Assembly (NCBI RefSeq): GCF_000006405.1
Contig: NW_003202153.1
Coordinates: 127,530-191,529, forward strand
Length of the DNA stretch: 64,000 nt
Direction: 5' to 3'
From: Perkinsus marinus ATCC 50983
Lineage: Eukaryota > Perkinsozoa > Perkinsida > Perkinsidae
In this document: one piece after another, positions 21,661 to 32,800 of the stretch
How the letters are laid out: each line of letters starts with the position of its first letter
Position numbering within the stretch: position 1 is the stretch's first letter
Position numbers and translations under genes: made by a program
Notes under the pieces: generated by a model
Databases searched by the model: none
Told to the model about the DNA's origin: nothing
Seen by the model: the letters and a program-made list of their open reading frames with translations, nothing else

Positions 21661-24600
21661 ATGATGGTGACACCGGTGTCTCCAAAGAAGAGGACTGCCC
21701 CTAAGGGCAAGGTCCTGGCTCGGAAGAAAAAGAAGGAAGCTCCGGCGATATCGGCCGAAGAAACTGTTATCATTCAGTTTGTCAGTGCAGATGGTTGGTA
21801 TATGAAGGTCTCTGGTGTGGAGTAGTCTGTGGTGACTCCAGGGGTTGGCACGGGGTCCGAGCTAAGCCTGCCCCTGAATACAGATCGGGCAGAGCTGCAG
21901 TCTCTTTTGAAAGAGTTACTCGTCTGTGATATTGCCCAAGTAAATGGATAGTGATATTTGGAATGATGACACTGTAAGTGGCTTGCCAGGTGCGAAGGAT
22001 GAGGACCTGCGAGATGACATAAAGGACACTGATTATTCCTTCGTGTTGAATGATAGTAGGTCGGGCTGGGTGGTGGTGGTGGTGGTGGCAGTATTATGAT
22101 GAAGGTGGCTTGTAGGCACACAGGAGGTGTCCTCAACGTTACACGCTGCATGGATGGCACTCGAGGCTGAGCCTTTTGCTGAGCAGACCCTCAGAGTGCG
22201 GTAAGTACGACGAGTTGCCTCCGGTCTGCTTATAGTACTCCGTGTTGGAATATAGGTCCTTTATTCCAACTCAGAGTAATATCAGCATTTTTCGATCAAC
22301 TACGCATTTTTGCTGTCGTGTTTACAAAGAGTGTTAGAGCAGCAAAATATACGTAAGTTTTCTAATTCCACACGGAGCTCACAGAATTTTTTCAATCCTT
22401 ATGAAATACTCTGATATAGGATCCTGTTCGCTTTTCTGTGTGATCAGCTGCTATGGGTCACTAAATGGTCTCCATTATCGTGGTAGATACCATCCCTCAG
22501 CACGTTTCCGAGTACGACCTGTGACACGATGCACATTCTCCATGACGGGCCACACGGACTCTGTACTTTGCGCTGCTTTTAGCCCTGATGGTATTTCCAG
22601 CGATCAACTGAGGCCCCATGGGGTGACGGATGGAAATCAGGTTCGAGGTTGGCAACAGGGTCGGGGGACTGCACTGTGAGGTTGTGGGACCTGTTCACGG
22701 AGACACCTGTACACACTTGCAAGGTAGGCTCTAGGGTGGTACCATACTGGGCTCAACCGGTGTTGGTCATACAGCGCTACGCATCGGCAGCCGGCATTGG
22801 TGCTCCTCGTTGCTTGGTCGGGAGACGGCAAGAGGCTGTTGTCTGCTGGTATGGACAAGACTGCTATTGTTTGAGATGGGGCCAAGGGCCAGAAGTTAGG
22901 GACCCTGAAGGGTAGGCGTGCACGAGGAGGAGGAGGAGGTGGAGGACCGTCCTTTTGGTAGGCCATACTGGTCCTATCACATGTGGTACTTGGCAACCCT
23001 TCCACCTGTTGGGTGATGGACAGTTAGTGCCCAACATCGCTGCTGGGTCGAAGGATATGAGCGTTAGAGTGTGGGATGGTAGTCTGTTGTTGCAGGGCTG
23101 GGCTGACATATTGTGCGAGTTAAGGTTCTAACTATACTGTGATGTATGCGCTCACTTCTCACACAGCACCTGTGACGTGTCTACGGTGGACAGGAGAGGG
23201 CTACATCATATCAGGCAGTCGTGATAGAATGTTGAAGGTACTGGAGTTGTTGCTGGTTGGTGATGATTAAGGACATCAGGCCTGGTCGACTAAGGATGGC
23301 CGTATGCTGAGGGAGTTCAGGGGCCGCGCGCATTGGCTTAATACGGTGTGCTGCAATACGGTAGGTAGCGAGGCGAGGCGAGGGACATCACTGAACTAAC
23401 GACAGGACTATGTGACGTTGAAGACCGGGTGCTTTGGTGAGAAGGACCAGCCAGCGACGACCGAGACTGCCGTGGCTGAGCTCAAGGAGAGGGCCTTACA
23501 GAGGCGGGCTCTGTGGGCAGTTTTTGGGTGATGGTGTTCCGGTGGAGGTATAATAAGATGATCCAGCGAACAGGAGGAGTGGGTGAGAGGATTCTCTCTG
23601 GCAGTGACGATTTCACAATGTTCCTGTGGAGTATGGACAGTGAGTGCTGTTGGTGGTTGTGTCGCGCGCCACGAAATTGATCAGGTGAAAAACCTCTATG
23701 CCGTTTAACGGGCCATCAGAAAGTAGTCAACAATGTCCAGTTCAGCCCAGGGCCGGTATGCGGATCCTGATCCACGGATCAAGCACATGATCCAGATCGC
23801 TCGTTGATCTTGACGTCTGAGCCAAATCTTTCGTGATCCGAGATGCGTGAGTCAGATCTGCGATTCTTGATCTCGATCCGTGATCTTTGATGCTGATCCT
23901 TGACCGTTGATCTCGATCCATGAACTTTGATACTGATCCGTGATCTGTGATCTGGATCTCGCGTGAACCTCATTTTTGATCCTGATCTATGATTCTTGAG
24001 AAAAAACTTGATCCGTGATCCAAAGATCAAGGGGTTGAGAAATTCTCAGACGAATTGAGAAATTTCGTTGATCCGTGATCCATTCGGTCCCGAGGGATCA
24101 CCATCTGATCCGGATCAAATATTGGATCAAGCTTCTGATCCATCAAAAGGATCAGTTTACGGATCAGTGGTACTTTACGCGTTAAAATGCCGTGATCCTG
24201 TAACGGGGCTTTTTTGCTATGTTACACTACTCGTGATCCGTGATCCTGATCCCTACACACTTCGTGGCACGAAGATTCCCTTGTAAATGCATACTAAGGA
24301 GATCCATACATTCGCACGCAGTCTTCGTCCATCTAAGGCTTGGATGAAGGAAGGCGGATGGAGGAATACACCAGACTACCCCGTGTCATATCCTCCTTCA
24401 TCTGCTTGAGATTTTTGGTAGTGTAGTTTACCCCAAACAACGAGTTGATGTCGATCGTAATTTTCTCCCACTGCTCACGCTGTCGCCTGGCGACGTCGTT
24501 GCCGGCGGCAACTTGCCGCCAATATTTCCCCTGAGTATCTTTTGGGTTCCATTGTTTTCGTCGAAGAAAATAGAAGCGAAGTATATTTTTATCTCGCTAG

Positions 24601-25618
24601 AAGCGTCAGGCAACCTAACTACAATGCAACTTACTAAATTCTGTCTTTCGAATATGCGCAACAAACGGAGCGAAGCAGCATCGCTCCGCCATGATTCTTG
24701 ATCGCGTGCCTCATCAATACTGATTCGTGCAAGTGATCGACCGTGATCGGATCACTGATGAATCGTGAGTCGTGATCTATCAATTTTAGGTCACTGATCC
24801 ATGATCTACGATCCCGATCTAAAACTGACAGGATCATGGGTGATGTGATCTACGGATCACGAGAATGATGCATGATCCTGTCCCATGATCCCAATTTTGT
24901 TGATCTGAGCAAAAAAATCAGGTTCATGTCATAAAATCATCACATTGATCTTATGACGTGATTTTTTTCTCAGGATCACGCGTGGATCAGGATCCGCATA
25001 CCGGCCCAGATGGGCGCATGATCGCTAGCGCTAGCTTTGACAAGTCTGTACGTTTCTGGGACGGGGTCACTGGAAAGTAGCGTTTCGGGATATGCCCTTA
25101 TCCCTGGGCCTGGATCCTCCACCGTTGTAGGTTCATCTGCGCCCTACGTGGTCACGTGGCTGACGTGTATATGGTGTCGTGGTCAGCTGATAGTTGTGTG
25201 CTTGTCTCTGGGTCTAAGGATTCCACTGTGAAGGTCAGAGATTGGAGTGGTATGGGCCAGTGTGTGAAAATATGTGCATGTGTTAGTGATAGTATGAATA
25301 TTTGGAGGTGTTTTTTGGGGAGCACTTCTCTAGGGTTGTATGATTAATGAGAAAAGTGCCGAGTTCAGCTGGTGAGAGCGAGCATATATTCCTCCACATT
25401 ATCAGCAACGCATGCAGTTGACTTTGTGCATATTTTGCCACATTGTATGAGCTCATCCTCGTCATGGTGATGGTCAGGTTTGGGATGCCGTTGAGCGTAA
25501 GTTGAAGGAAGACTTGCCCGGCCATGCAGATGAGGTCTTCGCTGTTAATTGGAGTGGTGACGGCGCACGAGTAGTCAGTGCTGGTCGCGATAAAGTTGTT
25601 AAAATATGGAAGCATTGA
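21661..25618 (+). CDS. NLE1: Notchless homologue (NLE1/Rsa4), WD40 60S ribosome-assembly factor
   Basis: Known role: Notchless/Rsa4 binds pre-60S particles and is pulled by the AAA ATPase Rea1/MDN1 during nuclear 60S maturation. The N-terminal NLE domain is seen (VIIQFVSADG, then LPLNTDRAELQSLLKELL). The family hinge follows (ARFRVRPVTRCTFSMTGHTD), then WD40 blades with KLGTLKG, GPITCGTWQPF, APVTCLRWTGEG, GRAHWLNTV, ERILSGSDDF, LTGHQKVVNNVQFSP, DGRMIASASFDKSVRFWDG, HVADVYMVSWSADS and GHADEVFAVNWSGDGARV. It ends VVKIWKH-stop. Oddities: a TGA stands at 22872-22874 where the WD motif needs Trp. A 1.26 kb TIR element lies inside the coding blade at 23751. The junctions near 23100-23160 and 23515-23555 do not follow simple GT-AG rules. 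The copy may be a pseudogene, or may contain unusual introns or assembly errors. Confidence 0.85.
22238..22378. mobile_element. MITE-like element in NLE1 intron
   Basis: CTCCGTGTTGGAAT near 22239 and ATTCCACACGGAG ending near 22378 form imperfect terminal inverted repeats about 140 bp apart. The element lies in an intron of about 286 bp (22201-22486), several times longer than typical introns here. Confidence 0.5.
23640..23684 (+). other. 45-bp NLE1 intron carrying the 16-mer repeat
   Basis: The intron starts GTGAGTG and ends GATCAG; removing it gives WSMDSEKPLCRLTGH in frame. TCGCGCGCCACGAAAT (23662-23677) is the exact reverse complement of the 16-mer found at 20883 and 50412. Confidence 0.75.
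23751..25006. mobile_element. TIR element, family T1, copy 2 (1256 bp), inside an NLE1 coding exon
   Basis: The ends GGCCGGTATGCGGATCC and its reverse complement match copy 1 (14556-16150). CAG flanks both sides (23748-23750 and 25007-25009). The interior is mostly degenerate GATCC/GGATC-type repeats such as TGATCCGTGATC; no transposase is seen. Joining the flanks and dropping one CAG gives TTC AGC CCA GAT GGG CGC, the WD40 motif FSPDGR, exactly in frame. Confidence 0.85.
25340..25440 (+). repeat. Dispersed repeat R1, copy C (in last NLE1 intron)
   Basis: ATTAATGAGAAAAGTGCCGA followed by GAGCGAGCATATATTCCTCC matches the R1 core. TGACTTTGTGCATATTTTGC at 25413-25432 matches its companion segment at 5850-5870. 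Relative to copy A, the first part is inverted with respect to the second. Confidence 0.55.
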
Positions 25619-25989
25619 GAAGACGATAACGTTACTGTTTCTCGTATTTTACCAAACGTGCGTTACGTTGTAGAAGAGTTGCCGAGTTTGTAATTTGTGA
25701 GAGGAGTGGTATGAAAGGTTTTGCACGCATGCACACGCGCGCCCTAGTGACCGTTTCGTCCCTCTGCAAGGTCTCCTTACGAGTTGTCGTCGATTGTCAC
25801 TCGTTGTGTTGCTGACTTACATCTTACCTATGTCGACTCGGTGTCTTTGACTATTCGAAATGGGACGACTATTCGTTGCTGACGATTAGCACGATTTTGT
25901 GGCGCGCGGTAATTTATATGCGTTTCGTAACGAAACTTTCGTTAAACTAGTGCAGGCAGCTTGTTCTCACGAAGCATCTGTATTAGCCA

Positions 25990-26625
25990 ATGCTGACTAA
26001 GCTCTTCGGCCGCAGTCTGCTTAGGACTGGAGGGGTCTCTCCCATCACCGACCTCATCCAGGTGCTCGGTGACACACACTGGTGATGATGGGCATGTTTC
26101 GGCTCAGGCTCGCTTCAGTAGTGTCTTGGCTGCCAGCGGCCCTGTGGTCGGTGGCACTGGGCAGCAGGATAAGCCGAAGAGGACCAGGCGTAAGAAACAG
26201 CATCGTGTGATGAAGGAGGGTCCGCATAGTGAGGCCTTGCATGAAGGGTGATGGTGACCTGTTATGGCCTATGAACAGTTACTGGCCTGCATCAGCTGTG
26301 TGCCCTCTCCCCTGAGCTGAGCACGATCGTGGGTGCACCTAAGGCGAGCCGTGTTGATATCACTAAGAAGCTGTAGTCTTGTAAACTTCAATGCTGTCCA
26401 CACTGGTTTGGTGGTAGGTGGGGTTACATCAAGTCCCACAACCTGCAGGAGGAGACGGATAAGAGAAACATTAAGCCTGACGCTGCTCTGGGCAAGGAGC
26501 TTTCAAGTCTATTAGTGTCAATGTGCTGCTGTTCAGGTCGTATTATACCGCTGCCAGTGGTGAACATGTGTACCATGCAAAAGTATGTACAGAAGCATGT
26601 GACGAAAATAGAGGCGCCAGCGTGA
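25990..26625 (+). CDS. SWIB-domain protein, small, possibly organelle-targeted
   Basis: Exon 1 (25990 to about 26053) reads MLTKLFGRSLLRTGGVSPIT and fits a mitochondrial-type presequence (basic, amphipathic, no acids). Exon 2 (about 26101-26230) has a Lys/Arg-rich stretch KPKRTRRKKQHRVMKEG. After an intron ending GAACAG near 26282, the sequence reads LCALSPELSTIVGAPKASRV, DITKKLWGYIKSHNLQEETD and KRNIKPDAALGK, a clear SWIB/MDM2 fold signature. The last exon gives VNMCTMQKYVQKHV before TGA at 26623. SWIB domains occur in SWI/SNF subunits and in small stand-alone organelle nucleoid or chromatin proteins. The exact border between the last two exons is unclear. Confidence 0.7.
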
Positions 26626-26933
26626 TGAATTGGGGCTCTTCTTCCGTGTTACGATAACGTCTCTACTAGATTGATTTATTTCATGCATTACTGCAGTGAC
26701 GATTTCCACTAGGGAAGAGTTGGGTTCGCTGGGAGTTAGTATTGGATCCTGCGCTGATTTTAGCGCCCGCCCTAGTGATCGATTTGCCGTCTCAGGCATG
26801 GTGTTCTTTGGTGGAATTCATTGAAGGTTAGCTTTCTTAAACCGGTATTCATGTAAGGAGTCTTACATCAGAACCTCTGAAGTTGATGCTCAGTACAAGA
26901 GGCTTGATTTAGTTTCTAGACAGCGAATTTAGT

Positions 26934-29049
26934 ATGTCCACCGACAACAACAAGAAGACTACATTGGACGGGTCCACGCCTGAAGATACAGAAAAGGTGA
27001 AGCCTCTCGTTAGCACTGAGAAGGTTGGGGATGTGGTAGTAGAGTGGATGTCGTCCTCAACGTTAGAGAGTGTGGTGGCTTAGGAACAGGCTGAAATCAA
27101 GGAACTGCTGGACAAGATGCGCTTAGCGCCCGCCGCGACCTCGCCTAAGACAGTAAGTAGGAGTACTATTTTCAGTGATGTTGACTCGGTTGTGGTAGCA
27201 TAAGTTTTGGAATACACAACCGGTACCGCAGCTAGATGCAGACCCTGTTTCCCAAGAGGCGCGAGGTGACCTTGTTGGTTTTTTTCTGGCATTCTGTGGA
27301 GGAATATTTAGGTCCTATTGATGAGCTTAAAAAGGTGTCTGATATTCCTAAGGAGCCCTACAACCTCCCACCTGCATTCGAGTGGGCGAATATCGACGTT
27401 AATGATCCGGAACAGATCCAGGAAGTTTATACACTTCTTAATGAGAACTATGTCGAGGATGACGAGGCAATGTTCAGGTAGAACGTGTGCTAGTCTCAGT
27501 CGAATTTCACAATGAATGTCCATCCTTAGGTTTGACTACAGCCCGGAGTTTCTTCGATGGGCCCTGACCCCTCCGCATTACGTGCCAGAGTGGCATTTTG
27601 GAGTGAGAGTGAAGGCTAATGGAAAGGTACTGGGGCATTCTGCGGTGGCTTGGTATAGGTATATGCTGCTATCCTAGTTGGTGGGCTTTATTACTGGTAT
27701 CCCTGCAACGATGGAAGTTCGCGGCGACGAGTTGCGAACAGCCGAGATTAACTTTTTGTGTGTCCATAAGAAGCTCAGGTGAGGTTGGAGTGTGTATGGG
27801 AACGCTATTGGTTTCATCTCAGGTCCAAGCGCCTCGCTCCAGTTCTTATCAAGGAGATCACCAGAAGGGTTAACTTGACTGATCGATGGCAGGTGATACT
27901 TGGACGGGAGCTGTGGTGAATATGAAAGAACTTGTTTGTTGGCAGGCTGTGTATACGTCGGGAACTATACTTCCACGTCCTGTCACTGCTGCACGGTATC
28001 ACCACAGGTTAGTGTATGTCTCATTGACTCGTGCTTTATGGTCAGCATGCAGGTCTTTGAACCCTAAGAAGCTCTGTGAGGTTGGCTTCACACGCCTGGC
28101 TCCTAGGATGACTATGGCGAGATGCATAAAGTTGTATAAGGTAGTGGCGACCAAGCTTGCTGCCTTAGTGGAGGTGGTGATAGTAGGTCGCCGACCATCC
28201 TAGCATCTCCGGACTGAGGCCGATGGAAATGAAGGACAGAAAGCAGGTTACTAAGTTACTCAATGAGTAATACTATGAAGCTTTGATCGTGTTGGAGGAA
28301 TCGCTGTGATGTCGCAGATACTTGTCGAAATTTAAAGTTCATCCCGTGCTATCACAGCATGAGGTCGGCCATTGGCTTTTACCCAGGGAAAACGTCATAC
28401 AGACTTACGTAGGCTCATGGGTCGGTCCTTTGTGACATTTGTTGGAGCTCCTTGAGATGCACTATATGATGGTCGTTGATTCAGGTTCGGGAGGATAACG
28501 GAAAGGTTACTGACTTTTTGTCTTTTTATTCTCTCCCGAGTTCCGTCCTTGGCAACGAGAAGCACAAGTACTACTGCTACTACTACTACTGCTGCTACTA
28601 CTACCATTCGTTTGTCATATTTGGTGTCTTCAGGACCCTTTTCGCAGCTTATTCGTATTACAATGTGGCTAACACTGTCAGCTTGAAGCAACTTATGGCT
28701 GATGCCCTTGTTTTGGTAAGAGGGATTGTGGGGTTCGACTCTGGCTCTTGGGTGTGATTGGTTTATATCCCGCTTTGTACCTATCAGGCGAAGAAAGAAG
28801 GATTTGATGTGTTCAACGCGTTGAATCTCATGGACAACAACGAGTTTCTGGAAGTAATTCTCGATGGAGTTTATCGCAGTGGATTTCTGATGCTATGCAG
28901 GACTTGAAGTTTGGTCGGGGTGATGGAGATCTCCAATATTACTTATACAATTGGAAATGTCCCTTCATGGAGCCTCAGGACATGGGCCTGGTAGTATACT
29001 GTTGTTGCTTCGCTCCGCTGTTATCGTGTTGTGGTAGGTCCTACTGTAG
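26934..29049 (+). CDS. NMT: Glycylpeptide N-tetradecanoyltransferase (N-myristoyltransferase)
   Basis: Transfers myristate from myristoyl-CoA to the N-terminal glycine of proteins in the cytosol. About 14 exons are readable, in order: an acidic N-terminus, [172 protein letters not shown] and [19 protein letters not shown]. The protein ends GLVLL; the C-terminal carboxylate is the known catalytic base, and the ending fits. The last intron (28991-29037) holds the 15-mer GCTTCGCTCCGCTGT. Another intron carries a CTA-type microsatellite (28567-28605). It looks intact. Confidence 0.95.
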
Positions 29050-29226
29050 ACGGGGTTGGTCGGGGTGTCGACCTTGTTACTGTTTGGTGTTCTGCGTGAT
29101 GAGTCTTACCTGAATTGGTACAATAATACTACAGATAGTTTCGATATTCATAATGTTGAGCTGATGCTTTGCTCGTACCATCTCTTCCTCAACGCAGTTT
29201 CCTTTCAACAGTATACCCTTACATAA

Positions 29227-29684
29227 ATGGGAGCAGTAGTGTCTCGCATGTCTGGCTTCTTGGAAGAGCACCCCAAGCTGAAGGTGGCCAAGAACAGGTT
29301 GAGCAAGGTAGTCCAGGTCCGTATTGATCACCGCTTATTTTGTGTTGGTCAGCTGGCGTCTAACGGTCGGTGGTTGGGAGGCCACATTGTGTGGACGGCT
29401 GTAGTGTCGGCGATAGTGCTCGCGGTTCCAGTCTTCTTCGAGTGAGCTCCTGGGTAGAGGATCCCGAACTTGACGATATGATCAGATACGAACGAGAGTG
29501 TCAGTTCTTCGACCAGATGAATCAACTCCAGCAGGCACAGATGAACGTGAGTTTTCATTACTACTTTTCTAATGGCGTTTAGAAAAATTATATCTGGAAT
29601 ACTATTGTCCATAGAAGGGCCTTATTGCGGATACTTGGTGATTCTCTTTCTTGGTAGGCTGCTACTGCCTCGACGACTGCGTGA
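29227..29684 (+). CDS. TOM22: TOM22-like mitochondrial import receptor subunit
   Basis: Small tail-region membrane protein. Exon 1 (29227-29307) reads FLEEHPKLKVAKNRLSK. Exon 2 (about 29353-29442) reads ASNGRWLGGHIVWTAVVSAI then VLAVPVFFE: a basic/aromatic lead-in, one membrane span and the Pro in the span typical of TOM22. Exon 3 (about 29457-29548) is acidic then Gln-rich (ERECQFFDQMNQLQQAQMN). Exon 4 is AATASTTA-stop. TOM22 is the central receptor and organiser of the TOM complex in the outer mitochondrial membrane. The short cytosolic acidic receptor domain of animals and fungi is missing, as in plant TOM9 and other protist forms. The gene sits 177 bp after NMT. Confidence 0.6.
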
Positions 29685-29855
29685 GGACAATACAAAATGA
29701 TGGTGATTGTGGCGATACCAAAGACTATTTTTACTGCCAGTATCGTTTCAGCTACATTTCAGTGATTCGCGTTGCTTGATAGTCACAAAGAAGCTAGTTC
29801 GGGAGGTACCTCTGATCTGGGCTCATTTCCGTGTTGATTGATTCTTCTCGCTGTG

Positions 29856-32800
29856 ATGTCACGGAGTAGGGCTTCGGGAGTGTCCTCTGCTGCAGCGGGC
29901 TTTCGTCATTTCCGAGCGGGAGAGCCAATAGACGAGCGAGAGGCGGCTCGTAATAGCGGGATTGAATTTACGGTTTATAAGAAGTTTTCTGCTAACACTC
30001 GAATCACTACGACGCTCGCTCTACTGTTATGGTCTTCAGCGCCATCCTAGGTTCGGAATTGCTGTATTAAGAGCTCTGTTGGAGTAGTTAACTTGCTTGG
30101 GCGTGTGGGGTCTTGTATCAGTCGTATCGGTTCCAGTAGGCACCTGGGAATCGTTGAAGTCGGCGATACAGCAGATACACAATCATAATGCAAGTCATTT
30201 ATCCTTTGAAGAGCTCTATCGGAATGGGTAGTGTCTGCCAGCTGGCTAGCAGTGCTGTGGCTAGGTTGGGCGGTCAGGTATAATCTGGTACTGCATAAGT
30301 ATGGTATGAAGCTGTACAAGGGAGTTGAAGAGACAGTGGCTCTTCACCTGATGGAAGTCTCCAAACGCTGTATTGAAAGTAGTACTTGATAGTACCGCAA
30401 AGCACTTCCGCTGTTATGACGTGATAGCTAGTGCATGGGAATAGTAATAGATCTAGCATGGACGATATTCATTGAGTATTGAAGCTCTGGTTAGTAGCTA
30501 GTCGAGTCAATATCGGGTAGTGGTGGTCTATAGACCCTCAAGAGAGGTTCTTGTCACGATAGGTGCTGATGAGGACCTACTTGCCCGATTGAAGATCGAG
30601 TGGGAAGATCACAAGATGAGCATGGGGATGATCCGAGATATTCTAATGTGTTACGGGGTCTTTGGACCCTTTATGCGGTAGTCAAGACTTGTAGGTACAT
30701 GGATCGGAACTACGTCCGGCAACATACTCAACAGTGTGTACCTGTCTATGATATGGGCTTGAGGGTAGTAGAAGTAGTACACTGGAGCTATCGGGGAGCT
30801 ACTTGTGTTGTTAACTCTCTCAGTTGTTCCGAGACACTGTCATAGGCGATGCACGAGTCAGAGGGAGAGCCATCGGACAGGTGGTACTTCTAGTAGTTAT
30901 AGTAATTCACGAGGGGGGAGGTCTCAGATCCTTGCGGAACTCCGTCGTGAACTCCATGGTGAGACGATAACAGACCCGCAGCTCGTCAAGAGCGCCCTGT
31001 CCATGCTTGTGGAGCTCTCCGATATACAGACTTTATCTGGGCACACTGAAACAGGTATTGAACAATGCAGTCGCTGGGAAACGAACCTGGGGTCTTTGTA
31101 GGCTACCGAGCTGAACAATTCTTGCACGCCTCCTCGCCATCGGTTTCTGATAGGGATAGTAACATCAGTGGTGGCGGAGGGTCTCCACTCGCAGATAGCG
31201 AAAACGTCTACTATTCTTGGTTCGAGGTCAACTACTTAGCGCTCATACGAGACTTCTACACTCAAGAGGTGGGTCAAAAATGTGAGCGGAGCGAAGCTGG
31301 TTGATATGTCCATAATCAGGCCAACGAGTACATAGAACGACATACAGTAGGAGAGTATCTCGAGAAGGCTGATAGCAGAATGCGACAGGAGAGGGAGCGA
31401 GTTGAAACTTATATGGATCGAACTCTGACTATGGCTAAGGTAGGCAAGCGCGATCGGTGGAGGTCGGTGTCGTCAAGGCCCCCTCATCGTTATAGTGTGG
31501 ACCCCTCGCACAGGTTGTTGTTGTCGCGGGGTTGTCATTTGAGGCTTGATTTCCCACAGGTGCAAGAGGTTCTCGATTCTGTATGGATTGGTCGTCACTA
31601 TAAGATGCTGATACAACAGGAGAGTAGTGGTTGTAAGGTCATGTTTGCTGAGGCCAGGTGAGGAGGTTCCTGCTGCTGCTGCTATCGGAAGGGCATCTCC
31701 CTCTCTTAGAGTGTCCGAACTTCGCTTGATGTACTCCCTTTTTTCTCGTATACCCGAGACCCTCACTGACATAGCGGAGATCATGCAGCAGAGCATTGGT
31801 GCAGCGAGTGAGGGGCAGTCGTGTTGGATCCTTTGCATATAACTTCCGTTATAGTCGCCGATTTGATCGCTGACGAAGCCACCGTCAACGCGCCTGTGTG
31901 TTTCGTAGAGAAGTTGTTGGCTCTGCGACAAAAGTGAGATAGTTACTATTCCTCTATTCTGGAAGGGTATGTTTCGCTGCATGAGGCAGGTTCGAGGGGA
32001 TTGTGTCCCAAGCCTTCCGAGGCTCCCTGGAATTCTCCAACCAGATGAAGGTGGCCTTCGAGAAATCACTCAACAACAGCCCGAAATGCGCTTACTACTT
32101 GAGTCTATACTTGGATGAATTATTGCGGAAAAGGTAACCGATCCGCTACCCCACCACTATCCTCGGATGCTTCTGTGCATGCTTCTCTTCGAGGGTGAAT
32201 CATCGTTCTATTTGGTCCTGGCAACTCCTGTGGAGGTGTGAGAGTGTTCGTTGTCTGTCAGGTTGAAAGACATGACAGATGCAGAATTCCACTCTAACGT
32301 GGACCAGGTCATTAGCGTATTCCGGTATGTCGATATGAGTGCCAGCTTCGCTCCGCTGTGTTTTTCGAACTTCCTTTATGTTCAGATACCTTATTGACAA
32401 GGACGTTTTCGAATCCTATTACCGAACTAGCTTGTGTCGGCGTCTACTCAATTCTAAGTACGAGTCTGATTCACTCTGTCATATTCGTCATTACGGATCT
32501 CCCAGGCCGTCGTCAGCGAATGTGGAAGAAGCAGAGAAGTTAGTAGTGAGTAAACTGAGGGCCGAGGTAAGTCAGGCAAGCATTGAAGCACTTGATGATG
32601 TGCTTGGTTTAGTGTGGGCAGCAGTACACCTCTAAGTTGGAGGGAATGTTGAAGGACGTCAGTCTGAGTCGAGTAAGGCAATCTCATGTGATGGTATGAG
32701 GGCTGGGCTTCAGGACACGAGTCGTAGCTACAGTCAGTCTTTGTCGTCGTCCGCCTCGCTCATGCATGGACCGTCCCAAACTCATTGTGAGCTAGATGTG

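Noticed and set aside
22872-22874. Reassignment of TGA to tryptophan
   Set aside because: Only one in-frame TGA was seen in recognised genes, while NLE1, NMT-neighbour, cullin, syntaxin and transporter genes end in TGA or TAG normally.
31473-32069. 198-aa open frame on the - strand
   Set aside because: Lies wholly antisense to well-supported cullin exons and introns.
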